Part shown: positions 1 through 9,619 of the stretch, piece after piece
Layout of the letters: every line of letters begins with the position of its first letter
Position numbering within the stretch: the stretch's first letter is position 1
NCBI GenBank assembly: GCA_010015655.1
Contig: ML976670.1
Coordinates: 643,347-665,490, forward strand
Source of the DNA: Bimuria novae-zelandiae CBS 107.79
Taxonomy: Eukaryota; Ascomycota; Dothideomycetes; Pleosporales; Didymosphaeriaceae
Length of the DNA: 22,144 nucleotides
Direction: 5' to 3'
Program-made: the position numbers and the translations under genes
Notes under the pieces: generated by a model
Told to the model about the DNA's origin: nothing
Databases searched by the model: none
Seen by the model: the letters and a program-made list of their open reading frames with translations, nothing else

Positions 1-45
1 TGTTTCACCAGTCATTGAGCCACACCAGTCACTGAGCCACCCCAC
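1..45 (+). repeat. left terminal inverted repeat of element A
   Basis: This is 45 bp perfectly complementary to 1777-1821. It holds two adjacent 17-bp direct repeats, 6-22 and 23-39, reading CACCAGTCATTGAGCCA and the same with one C for T. Doubled sub-terminal motifs are often transposase binding sites; that role is inferred here. Confidence 0.9.
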
Positions 46-122
46 TAAAACTGACGCAGCTTTCTGCACGATAGCTTAACAACGCAATAGTTAAATTTAA
101 TATAAATAGATTAATATAATAG

Positions 123-1742
123 CTATAATCTCTGGGTATACTAAGTCCTTCTATGGCCTTGCTTATGGCAGTTACTGCATATAGGTGGTACTCGTGATCG
201 TCCTGCACGGTCCTCCTGCTCTACCTGCTAGAGCACCCTTTCAGCCTCTACAGCCAGCCTTCGACCTTCCTCAGCCTGTAGAGCCCCTCCAGAGGCAATA
301 TACTGCCTACGCCTCTCTTATCTTTGTCTACGACGTTGATTAGTAGCCTGTAGTTTCCTAATATCTTCTGCTAAGAGAGTCACTATATTTATAGCATGCT
401 AACAGCTCTTAACTAGCTACCTAAGCATCTAGTGTGTAGGGCTCTAAGACAGTCGTTGTAAACGATCACGTATAAGCCTAGCCTGCTGCTCAACCTGAGT
501 AGTAGTGTGAGGCGTCTCAGCTGTCCATGCTGGCTCAGCGCCCGTCTGTAGTGGTGACGGTGTCCTGACTACAGTCAGGCATGAGAGGACCCGATCAGGA
601 CAGGTAGGCACTAGCCCTATCGCTTAAAAGCCAGCCTTGATGTTCTGCTCTGTAAAAACAGCCCTACGTACACGTGGGTAGATTGACAGGAACTCTTCCT
701 TGTCTACATGATAGACACGCTGTCTGGCCAGCTCAGTCACTTTATGTCCGTACGCTGTCTTGAGAGGTGAGAAACAGCCAACATCTAAAGGCTGTAGGAG
801 GTGGCTCGTATAGGCAGGCATACACAGGCTGATGATCCTGTGTGTCCTACAGTATTAATCGAACTCAGGGGTAGCATGGCTGCTATGACCGTCTAGAATA
901 AGCAGCCGCCAGGTGCCGACTGTACGAGACTCTGTATGCCGAGTGAAGTGCTCTAGCCAGGTAAGCCCTAGGCTATCTATCGTCCAGCCATTGTCGCTGA
1001 CAGCCAGTACCCAGCCAGCAGGTAGGTCAGTATACCAGCTAGCCTGGTGGAGCTTGCCAGGTAGAATGATGAGGGGTGGTATAGACCACCCAGCTGCGCA
1101 GACGGCTTCAATCGTCGTAACGTAGTCTCGATTGCCTGGCTGTATGTTTATAGCCCTGCCTATAGTGTCTAAGCTGGTGACTACTCTAGACGTAGAGGCG
1201 ACCCCCATTAGGAAGCCTGTCTTGTCAAAGTTGTAGGTGTCTGTATCCTGTATGCCGTATGTCTGTCGCGTCTCCTCCACAAGCTTGTACCAGGCAGAGA
1301 TCTTAACAGGATCCTCACAGAGCGCGCGCTGACTGTGGAAGCTCCTAGTCCACTTGGTCTGTAGCTCTGGCTGAGCCTTGATGAAGCGTGATACCCAGTT
1401 CTTACCCACTGGCTGTGGGGCAGGGATCTGGCCGCGCGCAGCGAGTAGATGGTCGGCCATCCTACGTACGTCGATGATGTAAGGTGGAAATCCACGTCGG
1501 TTGAGGTCTAGTATCCACTCTACTAGAGCCTGCTCCTCTGTAGGATGTAGCTTTCGTTTCTGGGCGTTAGCAACGGCCCGAGGTAGGTGACCGTTGACAC
1601 GTCGACGTAGGGTAGATCGATCGATATCATAGAGCCTTGCAGCGTTTCGATAGCTAGAAACCTGTCTTATCTAAATCGCATGGGTCGATAGAGCTAGCCT
1701 GGCTTCCTTTTTAAGCTGGCGGGTGCGTTGTGTGGTGGGCAT
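123..1742 (-). pseudogene. pogo/Fot1 transposase of element A, 10 premature stops
   Basis: DDE/D transposase that would cut and reinsert element A in the nucleus. The frame starts at an ATG at 1742 and stays open in phase to a TAG at 123-125 (540 codons, close to Fot1 size). Seen in order: an N-terminal helix-turn-helix, a CENP-B/Tc5-type DNA-binding region (PTEEQALVEW), FDKTGFLMG with the first Asp, LILDGHSSH with the second, LLQPLDVGCFSPLK with the third, and a C-terminal zinc knuckle (CSNCHKQGH) whose last Cys now reads Tyr. In-phase stops lie at 1671, 855, 624, 444, 429, 417, 399, 318, 228 and 141. All are TAG or TAA, as expected from CAG/CAA changed by RIP. There is no frameshift, so point mutation alone inactivated it. 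Confident family call. Confidence 0.92.
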
Positions 1743-1776
1743 CGTGGGTGTTGTGTAGAGACGCGTCGCGATCTTG

Positions 1777-1824
1777 GTGGGGTGGCTCAGTGACTGGTGT
1801 GGCTCAATGACTGGTGAAACACGT
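1777..1824 (-). repeat. right terminal inverted repeat of element A
   Basis: Perfect inverted copy of bases 1-45, plus three further bases (CGT) whose partner lies outside the window. TA at 1825-1826 is the likely target duplication. The repeat carries no visible RIP difference from its partner although the internal gene is damaged. Confidence 0.88.
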
Positions 1825-2047
1825 TAAGCTGGGCGCTTGTTAGGTAATCGCTTCCTGCGCGTCATTTGACCCCACCTATTTTTCCGTATAATTAGATGCC
1901 GTACATGAATTTATTCCCCTAAACGATACCTTGCTATTATCCTTAAAAGTTATTATAATGCTAGCTAAAAGTCGTAAACGTAAGAGTACTTAGGTGTTTA
2001 AGGGGGGCAAGAATCTACCCTAAGCAACGCGAGTAGCTAAAAAGTTA

Positions 2048-2101
2048 ACGTGTCCGTGCGCGTGATGCGCGGATTCGCGTGATGCGCGGGCAACACCAAA
2101 A
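2048..2101 (+). repeat. left terminal inverted repeat of element B
   Basis: A GC-rich 54-bp repeat identical to the reverse complement of 5228-5281. It contains a doubled 14-bp motif, CGCGTGATGCGCGG, at 2059-2072 and 2076-2089 with ATT between. It probably binds the transposase twice (inference from the family). No RIP changes are seen here although RIP is strong a few hundred bases inward. Confidence 0.93.
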
Positions 2102-2939
2102 ACGCTCTATTAAAAACAAGGCTACAGCACCACCCATGATCAATATTATCACGAGATTTTTCTTGCAGGGTAGTAATTTGATAGCTGCGATTTATTTGCA
2201 CTATTTAAATCTATCTGGAAGCTTGACGTCGCGGCCGCTGCGTGTAGATTTGCTCGGGGCAGCAGATGCGCCCTCTGAGGCCTCCCCAATATCTGCAGCA
2301 TCCACACCACGTTTCTGACGCTTTCTGCTCTGTAGAGATGGCTGAGAGGCCTTTCTCTTACCCTTTTAGGATACTTGTAGAGCTTTTTCAGCGTCGCGGG
2401 CAGACTTCTGGGCAGCGCGCTGAGCAGGCTTTTCAGCCCTCTCCTTCTCCTTCGCCTTCTTAGCTACCTCTCGCGCAGCACGCTTTTCCTGCTACATTTT
2501 CTCCTTATATAGCTTAGCTACCTTCTTTAGCTCTACTATCTTTACTTTTTAAAGCTGCTACTACTTATCTTCCTACTCTTTAATTAATTAATAATAACGT
2601 GCCTCCCTTACTTTCCTTAGTAACTATAAGATAGCCCTACTATAATACTCCTAGCGCTGTTAAAGGTCTAGAGTTTTACCCTTCTTCTTATACTTCTTCT
2701 TAATAGATAGCGCCTGCCTAAGCCTATCGTTGTTATGCTTAAGCAGCTCATTTTTAACAGATAGATAGTAGAGTGATTAACGAAGCTTTTTTATATCTTA
2801 ACTACCTTATTCTTTTACTACTAATTATATAAGCCTATCTATCTTTCTCTAGTTATAATTACTAAGCCCTAATAAGGAGTTATCGCCTGATTCTTAATCC
2901 TAGGTAAACCTATTAAGGATAGAATTAGGATTAGGTGGC

Positions 2940-2967
2940 TTGGTTGGTTGGTTGGTTGGTTGGTTGG
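2940..2967 (+). repeat. (TTGG)7 microsatellite, tail of the retroposon
   Basis: Seven perfect TTGG units directly after the first copy of the target duplication. On the minus strand this is the 3' tail (CCAA)7. Confidence 0.95.
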
Positions 2968-3241
2968 TATTCATTTTTTGTCTAGTTAATGGGGATTAAG
3001 TCCACTATCTCGCCTCCCGAAGGGCATATACGACGTGCTAAGCTATGGAATTATAGTACTAACGCACTACCTTAGAAAGTATTTCTTACCTGCGCGGGTA
3101 TTATTACTATGTTAAGCTATAGCTCCCCTTCCTATTGGGGAGACTAAGCAGTGTATGTACTTTAGGGTGGATCCCTTATGTGTGTTCAGAGGCAGTTTAG
3201 TGCTGTGAGAAGAAAGAAAAGGAAAGAGTGAATAGGTGTGG

Positions 3242-3335
3242 AGAGCTAGTGCTCTGTCGAATCGGAGCCGTGGCTCTGCGCGAGGAGAGCCTTTGTACTA
3301 GGCTTGGCGATGCCTGTGTCGAAGGAGATAGGTGT
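3242..3335. repeat. direct repeat copy 1 within the retroposon
   Basis: Begins AGAGCTAGTGCTCTGT and runs through GGAGAGCCTTTGTA and a later GGAG. A diverged second copy starts at 3495. Several differences are C/T or G/A, in keeping with RIP of duplicated DNA. The far end is approximate. Confidence 0.75.
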
Positions 3336-3494
3336 AGTAGGAAGGCAAAGCCAGGCCTGTCCTTCTTCTTTATCCCTAAGAGTTGTATAATATAAGGCTA
3401 GGCTGGCTGCCTTGTTTGCGTGTTATGTTAGGTCAAGGACGCTAATAGTTGGTCTTTAGAGAGCTGCGGGCAGCTCTCGTTATTATAGGTATTA

Positions 3495-3590
3495 AGAGCT
3501 AGTGCTCTGTTAAATCGTGCCATAGCTCTTCGCATGGAGAGCCTTTGTATTTAGGCCTAGCAGGTGCCTATATCTTATAAGAGTAAGGAG
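3495..3590. repeat. direct repeat copy 2 within the retroposon
   Basis: Second copy of the block at 3242. It shares AGAGCTAGTGCTCTGT and GGAGAGCCTTTGTA, with more A/T than copy 1. It is either an internal duplication of the element or the trace of two tandem insertions. Confidence 0.7.
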
Positions 3591-4526
3591 TGTCACGACT
3601 ATCTCCTTATCTTAGCTATAGTTATGGCCTTTAACTAAACGTGAAAATCTGAGTGGCGCACGGGCTATTTTAAAAAGATTTTAGCTTACTAGGGAGCTAA
3701 AAGACAAAATAGAGCAGCGCGCCTGCCACAACGCCTATAGCTAAAAGAGGACGCTAGAAAACAGATTTACGAAGGCATTTAAGTCGTGTTTTAACGAAAA
3801 ATCGATGGATATCGACCTTTCGATAACCTGGAAAAGTTGATGTTTGGTGTAGGATTAGGTGGCGATATGCCTGTGGCTCTAAAAGAGCTAAGAATAGTTA
3901 ATTCCTTAAAAGAGGCCTTCTACGTATTTTAGAATAGTGGAAAGAAGTCGCCTTTAGTAATAAAAGCTAAGCCCTAGCTTCTATAAAGGTAATTTAATAG
4001 CTCTGCTAAGTAGGCTGTTAACAAAGGCTTAAATATTATAACGTTAAGTAGCTAAAGCGTATGAGTTAAATGAGGAGGCAAAATAGCAAGCAGGATCTTA
4101 TTTTAATTATAATAGTTAATAAAGTCTATAGTAATGTAGGAGCTATAGCCGTCTAGGATTAAAAGTTAATATAATTGTTAAGCCTTCTCTTTTATACAGC
4201 GATTAAACACCTGCTTAAGCTAGGCAAGTCTAATATCGTTGTTTGTCCAGCCAGAGGATAATAAGGTAATAAAGACTTTATAATATCCTGCCTTAATATC
4301 CTCTACCTAGCTTGATTGGATGCCCTTGTTGGCAGCCTTATAGATAAGGCTTGGCGGCAGAGCTGATCTATCAGCGCAGATACATGCCAGGAGCGTGATC
4401 CATGCGCGATTGCCATCTTGGAGTGATGCTCTAACCTCCTTCTTCTCCCACATTCGTCTGCTGAATATTCTCTTTGATCTACCAATAATACCGATCAGGA
4501 CGCCTTTTTTATCTATATTGTAGATA

Positions 4527-4729
4527 TGTCGCGGTGAGCAGAGCGCTAAGCGGACAGTACGCAGTGGAAAAGATTGCAGGATTGAACTAAGGTTGTACTA
4601 TCTAGGAACTACAGAAGATATAGGTGCGCAGGCACAAACAACACTAGTCCTGGATAGGTGGAAGGTAAGTCGCAACCATGCCAAGGTAAGAGCAACTATC
4701 TTGTAAGGTAAGGGCCATAAACCGTGACA
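4527..4729 (-). mobile_element. Solo Copia LTR inside transposase B
   Basis: A 203-bp sequence starting TGTCGCGG and ending CCGTGACA on the plus strand, closely matching the two LTRs of the Copia element at 10948-16402. A perfect 5-bp target duplication, AGATA, lies at 4522-4526 and 4730-4734. No internal retrotransposon sequence is present, so this is a solo LTR left by LTR-LTR recombination. It is 10 bp longer than the other two copies because of differences in its first 66 bp, and so belongs to a slightly different subfamily. It interrupts the transposase between its N-terminal DNA-binding part and the first catalytic block. Confidence 0.93.
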
Positions 4730-5227
4730 AGATATGACGAGGATCTATGCGATATTAATCTATCTTGCTATGTAGAAGGTTGAAATAGAGGCGATATTTA
4801 TCCACTAAATTAGCGTTATGGCGATTGCTGTCTATCCCGACGGTCTATTGCGAGATAAGATAAATACTATGTTAATTAATAAAGTGGGTAACCTAGCTCT
4901 CGCTGACTGGCTCCTTTGCTATTGTTAAGGCAAAGTTCCGTATTATCTCTCTAGTAGGAGGTATATGTCTCTCTGTGAGTCTTTTAATATATTGTACAAG
5001 CTCCTCCTCTTGCTGTGGGGTGAGCTTTTGCTGGCTAGAGTTCTTGACTTATGTAGGGCGCGTTATTCCTCTATGCCTTTGGATTAATGTAGACCGTACA
5101 ACACTATATTTAGCAGTAGTTTTTGTATACAAGAAAGTTTCGTCTAGCTTTAACAATTTAATATTATTAATTGTAGCTTAAATTAGATTTATATTAGTGG
5201 AGTTGTCGCGTGTTAAAGTTGAGGGTG

Positions 5228-5281
5228 TTTTGGTGTTGCCCGCGCATCACGCGAATCCGCGCATCACGCGCACGGACACGT
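5228..5281 (-). repeat. right terminal inverted repeat of element B
   Basis: Perfect inverted partner of 2048-2101, followed by the TA target duplication at 5282-5283. An apparent reading frame that runs through it into the flanking gene is a by-product of the insertion. Confidence 0.93.
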
Positions 5282-6802
5282 TACGTATAATAAAGTTACT
5301 TCGCAAAAAAACTTTTAAAAAAGTAAAGGCTAGGGCACCTTTACAAAAGATAGTAAACGAAGCTAATTATATAACTACTACTAAGGTAGCTAAAGTAGAG
5401 TAACTTAAGGATAAAGACGTTAAGGAGTAAGAGATATACCTAGAGGATAGCCTATTATTAGCCTAGCTAGGTCCTTTTACATAATAATTAGATAAGGAGC
5501 TTACTAAGGTAATTAATAAGACTTACGTAAGGTGTTGCTATAGAGCGTACTATAATAATAAGATAGTTAACAGCGTAGAGGATAGTAATTATAAGTAACT
5601 ACTTAGTAGTCTAACGGCGGGCGAGGTTTAGAGATAGGCTAATAGCGTCGTTATAGAGATAAGCACCCAGGAGAAAGTCTTTATTAAAAGCCTTATTATT
5701 ATTATATATTTAAGTTAAACTTTAGCAAAGGATTATATAGTAAATGCTTTTAAAAGCGGGGAGAGTTACCTACATTTTGCTAACGTAAAAACCAGCGTAG
5801 AAGAGTTACTATAATTAGCGCCCCTAGGGGCCACTACGTGCATGGATTTTGACTTAGTGCTACTGCCAGAGTTACCTTAGGTGCCTGCTTTAAGTTAGTC
5901 ACGCGTAGGTGGCCCACAAGGCTCTTAGGTATAACTTACTACTACTAATCGCTAACTCGCTAAGCTGCCAGACGTTATGGCGATTAACTAGATAGGCAAT
6001 GGGCTAGCCATCTAAATACGGGACGCGTGGAGGTGCCAGGACACCATGTGCTCGAACTACGCCCATGTGTGCTACTTTTAGCGTACTAAATCGTTACTGG
6101 TGCGATTCTCCGATCATATGCCCGTCGAGGGCAATATAGTCGCCATATGGGCCCGCGAGGTGTCGCTGCAAAGGTGTACAGTTGCAGAGCCGTCAGACAA
6201 CGTTTGGTTGATGATAGCGAGATCTCGTGGGCAGGCTGGGCGACGGCAGAGGAGGAGTAACTCTAACGGCGAGCCTATAATAAAAGATATGCTTAAATTA
6301 CTAATCGCGTCTGCGGTAAGTTAATTAGCATAAAATTAGTTATTTTAAAGATCGCCTGCCTAGCAGCGAGAACCTAATTGCCTACTAGATAACCTACTAG
6401 TTTCGACGTAGGATCTATTAACTTATAGTAACGTAGAGGAGCTCTACTATATAACACTACTTTTCCTATAGTGGTGGCTTAATAAGGGTCCACACAAAGA
6501 TCGCAGAGATATAAGAAAGGTCTTTATTATAGTTAAGGATAATAGAATTAACATTAACATGCTTATAGATTTCTTAGAGGCTAGCATGCCGTATACCTTA
6601 TAGCAAGAAGTGTGGGAGCTATCGCCGCCTCTACTACTTAAATTTTAAGCATATGCCGTCCGATGGCAGCGTGGATTTAAAGGACTAACTCTAGAGCAAA
6701 AAGCTTAGTGCTTAAAGAATATGAAGAAGGAGAAAGAGCGTGTAGAGCGAGAGGAGCAAGAGGAGGATAAGGACAAGGAGAGCTTATTTATATAGTAAAT
6801 AT

Positions 6803-7159
6803 AAGAAGTTGCTAAAGCTTTTAGCTAGGTTACTAACGTTAATTTTATAGTTACTTATACTTTACGCTCTAGTTATATTATTAATTACTCTTAGATAGGG
6901 CGCGTTGTAAGTACTTTTATTAAGGGATTTGCGTTTTTTATTTTGCTAATTTTAGCCTATAAAAATTAATTTTAAGGAATTTGCTGCCTAAATATACGTA
7001 TATTATATTAACTTATTAACAGAATTATGTAGAACTGCAACATAAGTAAATTAACGCTAGTAAATAATAAGTCCGCACAGGCTACTATTATTAGGCTTAG
7101 TAATATTTACACTTAATAATAACGCGTTAATTACTTAAGTCCTCTATCTCCTATACACC
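6803..7159. other. AT-rich RIPed spacer, no gene seen
   Basis: TpA-rich sequence with stops in all frames between the end of the decayed gene and the stop codon of the mariner transposase. It probably holds the end of the mariner-type element, but I could not find a convincing terminal repeat. Confidence 0.6.
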
Positions 7160-8155
7160 TTACACCTGCCAGCCTAAGTAGCTGAAGTACTTTCTTGCCC
7201 GCTTGTCGTTATAGCAACCCTCCTGTACACCCAGCTCTAAGAAATACGAGAAATCCTGAAAGATAGGCGCTTTCTAGAAGTTCTTTTTCATCCATGACTT
7301 TAACGCTTTGAAGCTCTACTTAATCGGATTTATATTAGGTGAGTACGGCGATAGGTACTCGAGCACTACCCTAGCGTCTATACAGAGTTATTAAATTTTA
7401 GCTAATTAATAAATAGATGCGTTATCTATTATAATTACTAAGCGTGGCCCCAGGTACGGCGTGTAATATAGTAGTACTTTACTGGCGAGGAACTCCTCTA
7501 TTAACTCTGCTATAATTACTCCCTAATAAATAAGATAATTAAGATACCTATTAACGTCTATAGCTAGTAATAAACTCCACCTCTCTAACCTTTGCGCTAA
7601 GTACGATACCTAAACTAGCATGTTTACCTCTAACTAGGTATATTTTTAATTACCTATACGCTCGTTGCAAGCGCTCTTATTAACTACTATTATTATCTCC
7701 GCCTTATACGCTAGCTGGCAGCAAGCTCTAAACACTTAATAAAGAACTACGTTACGCTTAGCTACCACTTTAGTTACTACTTTTTAACTCTACCTTATGC
7801 TGGCAAGAGTCTCCTATATAGTTATCTATAAGGCTTTTACGTTATACTCGTTATACAAGAAACTCTACATCTTATTTAGGTAAGTATTTAGCTAGCCTAG
7901 TAGTAACTCTTTGAGCTTCTCGCAATAGTACTATAATAATAATAGTGGTCTACCTTATTATACGTAGCTCGGCGGGTAAAGTTACCCCTAGTACTCTAGA
8001 CTAAGTTAAATCCTCCTAATTATTATCCTAGCTACTTTTATATCTCTCTAGATTTAGGTGTCGCTGACGTTGTTGTTTAATTAATTAATTACGGCCTATA
8101 ACACCGTTGGCGGTAACCTAGCTTTACTATAAGTCCTTATTAAGGACTTTTAGAT
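7160..8155 (-). pseudogene. Tc1/mariner-type (DDE_3) transposase, RIP-inactivated
   Basis: Minus-strand transposase frame from about 8155 to a TAA at 7160-7162 (about 330 codons, normal for the family). Recognisable parts are an N-terminal helix-turn-helix region, ELLLG.LNTYLNKM, VVNKSACNERIG, VSYLAQRLERWSLLLAIDV, LGPRLVIIIDNASIY, and VLEYLSPYSPNINPIK. In this family the first block normally carries a catalytic Asp (now Asn) and the NPI block a catalytic Glu (now Lys). Both changes are G to A, as RIP makes; the central Asp of IIDNAS is kept. Numerous TAG/TAA stops break the frame. The start is uncertain and the inverted repeats were not found. It differs from the pogo-like transposases in this window by its PYSP.NPI block. 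Confidence 0.85.
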
Positions 8156-8220
8156 TCTTATAATATATTAAAAAGTTAATATTTAGCTAATAAATCCGTG
8201 TTTTAAAAACGCGCGGGAAT

Positions 8221-8553
8221 CGATTACTAATGCGCGGGGCAGGTCACATGTGTAGCGGGATTTTACGAAACGACAATAGCATAGATCTGTGTAACGTTGG
8301 CGCTTAACGATCGCCTCGCTTGCGGCAGCGCTTGCTCATCGCAAGTGATGTCTTACCGCGCCGCCGCATTGCTTCCAGCCCGTCTTGGATGCCGTGATCG
8401 TACCCATACTGTGCCACAGACATAGCTTTCTCATATTCTGTAATCGAGCAGCGAGTAAGCTAGAACACATTGGTGCCTGCCATGCCTGGGCGTAAGTATT
8501 TATTGGCCTTCAGCTCGTGTTGCAATCTCTCCTCCCCATCCTACTTCGTCAGC
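8221..8553 (+). promoter_or_regulatory. Upstream region of the unknown gene at 8554
   Basis: Base composition changes sharply at about 8220, from TpA-rich to balanced and apparently free of RIP. No coding frame of note occurs before the ATG at 8554. The pyrimidine-rich stretch at 8520-8550 is typical of fungal sequence just upstream of a start codon. No specific promoter element could be identified. Confidence 0.35.
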
Positions 8554-9619
8554 ATGCCTCGATTCAAGCGCCATCCCGCCCCTCCGAAGACTCGTCGCAA
8601 GCGTCGAGCGGGGACTCCTGAAGATCGCAAGGCAGAAAAATTAGTCGCGCGTCAGCGTTCGTCGCACTCAGAAGATACTGTTGTCGACACTGATGGAGAA
8701 GGTACGGCTACCCTCGCTCGGTAGATTTTTTCTGATCGTTCATGCAACAGAGGAATTAGGTCCGGGCAGTCTGCAGACGAAATCGAAGGCCGAAGACGCT
8801 CGCTCTTCTTCATTGTCCTCTCCATCCTCTCTCATCGCCCCGCCTTCTCCATGGCTAGCCGATCGAGGTCCCCATGAAAGTGAAAATACCACTACCTCCA
8901 TGGACAAAGCAAGGTCTGGGGGTTCAGTCGAAACTACCAGCGATCGTGGAACGCCCTCCCCACGTCCCAGGTCGACGACAGCGAACACAGGACTTGGAGA
9001 AGACCGATTACAAGAACAGCAGATTTCGACTAATCTGGCTGAGGCAAGCGCGTCCTGGAAGGGCCCTTCATTGCCAGATAATACTACACCCTCCTTAGAG
9101 CGACGTTCTCCGCCGCTGCAACCTAACGCTTCGGCATCTGTCCCAACGACACGATCCGTTCCAGCAGCACGTCTTGCCCTTCCATCCGTGGCCACGGTAT
9201 TCCAGCATGCCCCGACCTATGCGCCTGCATCTTATCGACCCGCAGTAGCTCCAGTACGTGCTAATCCCGGCGGGTTGGCCACGTCGATGGCATTGGCTAC
9301 CCCTGAGCAACAGCGGGCTCTGGCAAATCGGATCACATATTACGCCCAAAACTGTCTTTCCACCGTAGAGAAAAACCCCCTCTTGACCGCGAGAGATATT
9401 AGAAACTTGAGCAAAGCCTACTGGAGGAATCTGAGTTTCATGGACAGCGTAACCCCCAATATCCCTGAAACCTTCTACAAGCCTCAATTGCAGATGAGAG
9501 CGGCTTATTTGTGGGCTCAAAATTGTGGCATGGTGCCTTATTCTGATATAGTGTACTTGCTCCAACTACCACCAGGATTTCTCAACTGCTGGATCCGACG
9601 ATTCGCGCGTGTACCTTGA
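8554..9619 (+). CDS. Unrecognised Ser/Pro/Thr-rich protein, two exons
   Basis: Proposed gene: exon 1 8554-8701, intron 8702-8750 (49 bp, GT..AACAG), exon 2 8751-9619, giving 338 residues. Splicing removes the TAG that would otherwise end exon 1 and joins the two long frames in phase. The N-terminus is strongly basic (RFKRHPAPPKTRRKRR) and could be a nuclear localisation signal. Residues of about 60-230 are Ser/Pro/Thr-rich and probably disordered. The last 110 or so are more ordered, with LATPEQQRALANRI and several Trp/Tyr (AYWRNLSF, AAYLWAQNCGM). No signal peptide or membrane segment. I do not recognise the family. There is no sign of RIP, unlike the neighbours. The C-terminus could be longer if another intron begins near 9610. 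Confidence 0.6.

Larger units (their letters stand above)
1..1824 (-). mobile_element. pogo/Fot1-like DNA transposon A (RIP-damaged)
   Basis: Tc1/mariner-superfamily element of the fungal pogo/Fot1 type, with its transposase on the minus strand. The ends are perfect inverted repeats (1-45 against 1777-1821). The right copy runs on as CGT, followed by TA at 1825-1826, so the full tip is probably ACGTGTTTCACC and the window starts about three bases inside the left end. TA is the target duplication known for this superfamily; only the right copy is visible. One transposase gene fills the interior, as expected for a Fot1-sized element of about 1.8 kb. Many premature stops make it non-autonomous. 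Confidence 0.9.
2940..3849 (-). mobile_element. Non-LTR retroposon (truncated LINE or SINE-like) inside element B
   Basis: A 910-bp insertion flanked by a perfect 14-bp duplication, TAGGATTAGGTGGC, at 2926-2939 and 3850-3863. One end is (TTGG)7, which on the minus strand is a 3' (CCAA)7 tail. A variable-length perfect duplication of this size plus a simple-repeat tail is the hallmark of target-primed reverse transcription. Just inside the tail, at 3016-3024, the minus strand can form a CCC-UUC-GGG hairpin of the kind LINE enzymes recognise. No reverse transcriptase motif is seen, so it is either a 5'-truncated LINE end or a non-autonomous copy. It holds an internal direct repeat of about 95 bp. 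Insertion well supported; class moderately so. Confidence 0.72.
2201..5192 (-). pseudogene. pogo-family transposase of element B, interrupted twice and RIPed
   Basis: DDE/D transposase on the minus strand. The start codon is probably 5190-5192, now ATA instead of ATG, which fits TpG to TpA. The stop is TAG at 2201-2203 after VKLPDRFK. Subtracting the retroposon (910 plus 14) and the solo LTR (203 plus 5) leaves 1860 bases, exactly 620 codons. Seen in order: a helix-turn-helix N-terminus with LTPQQEEELVQYIKRL, then (after the LTR) NIDKKGVLIGI, the family block ITLLACICAD.ALPPSLIY, SSGWTNNDI, LLILDGYSSY with the second Asp, a third block whose Asp now reads Asn, FRATGISPPNP at the retroposon site, a coiled-coil Lys/Glu-rich tail, and a basic Ser-rich end. 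Stops are again mostly TAG/TAA. The tail at 2201-2480 is almost unmutated. Confidence 0.9.
2048..5281 (-). mobile_element. pogo-like DNA transposon B carrying two nested insertions
   Basis: The element is bounded by perfect 54-bp inverted repeats and by TA on each side (2046-2047 and 5282-5283). It begins ACGTGT like element A. The minus-strand transposase gene is interrupted by a 910-bp retroposon and a solo Copia LTR, each with its own target duplication. Without these inserts element B would be about 2.1 kb, normal for the family. It inserted into the open frame of the decayed gene at 1958-6802. The order of events is therefore: gene, then element B, then retroposon and LTR (their mutual order cannot be told). 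The interior is heavily RIPed in patches while both ends are intact. Confidence 0.93.
1958..6802 (+). pseudogene. Decayed gene of unknown function, split by transposon B
   Basis: A single plus-strand frame begins at an ATG at 1958, is interrupted at a TA by element B, and resumes in phase at 5284. Joining 2047 to 5284 gives ..VAKKLRIIKLLRK.. with no shift. The frame then stays readable to about 6802. About 30 in-phase stops occur and all are TAA or TAG, never TGA, the mark of RIP. The start is a basic, Lys/Arg-rich stretch. A better preserved block at 5820-6320 contains WRCQDTMCSNYAHVCYF, a Cys/His cluster that could bind a metal, and IVAIWAREV. The end (6700-6800) is Lys/Glu-rich and probably coiled coil. 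I do not recognise the family; its RIP suggests it was multicopy. It may be a host gene or transposon cargo. Confidence 0.6.

Noticed and set aside
4303..4485. Minus-strand 60-codon frame near the solo LTR
   Set aside because: Lies in a different phase from the transposase, whose conserved ITLLACICAD block reads through the same bases.
5197..5403. Open frame crossing the right end of element B
   Set aside because: Its first part is transposon terminal repeat and its second part is the split gene; it is a by-product of insertion, not a gene.
6920..8230. Terminal inverted repeats for the mariner-type element
   Set aside because: I compared both flanks of the transposase by eye and found only matches of 8 bases or fewer, so no element boundary is claimed.
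8205..8240. GC-rich words (GCGCGGG, ATGCGCGGGG) resembling the terminal repeat of element B
   Set aside because: Only short pieces match, orientation and spacing differ, and no partner end was found; not enough to call another element end.
8740..9565. Minus-strand open frames of about 150 codons opposite the unknown gene
   Set aside because: They lie antisense to the better-supported two-exon frame and have no motif or splice structure.
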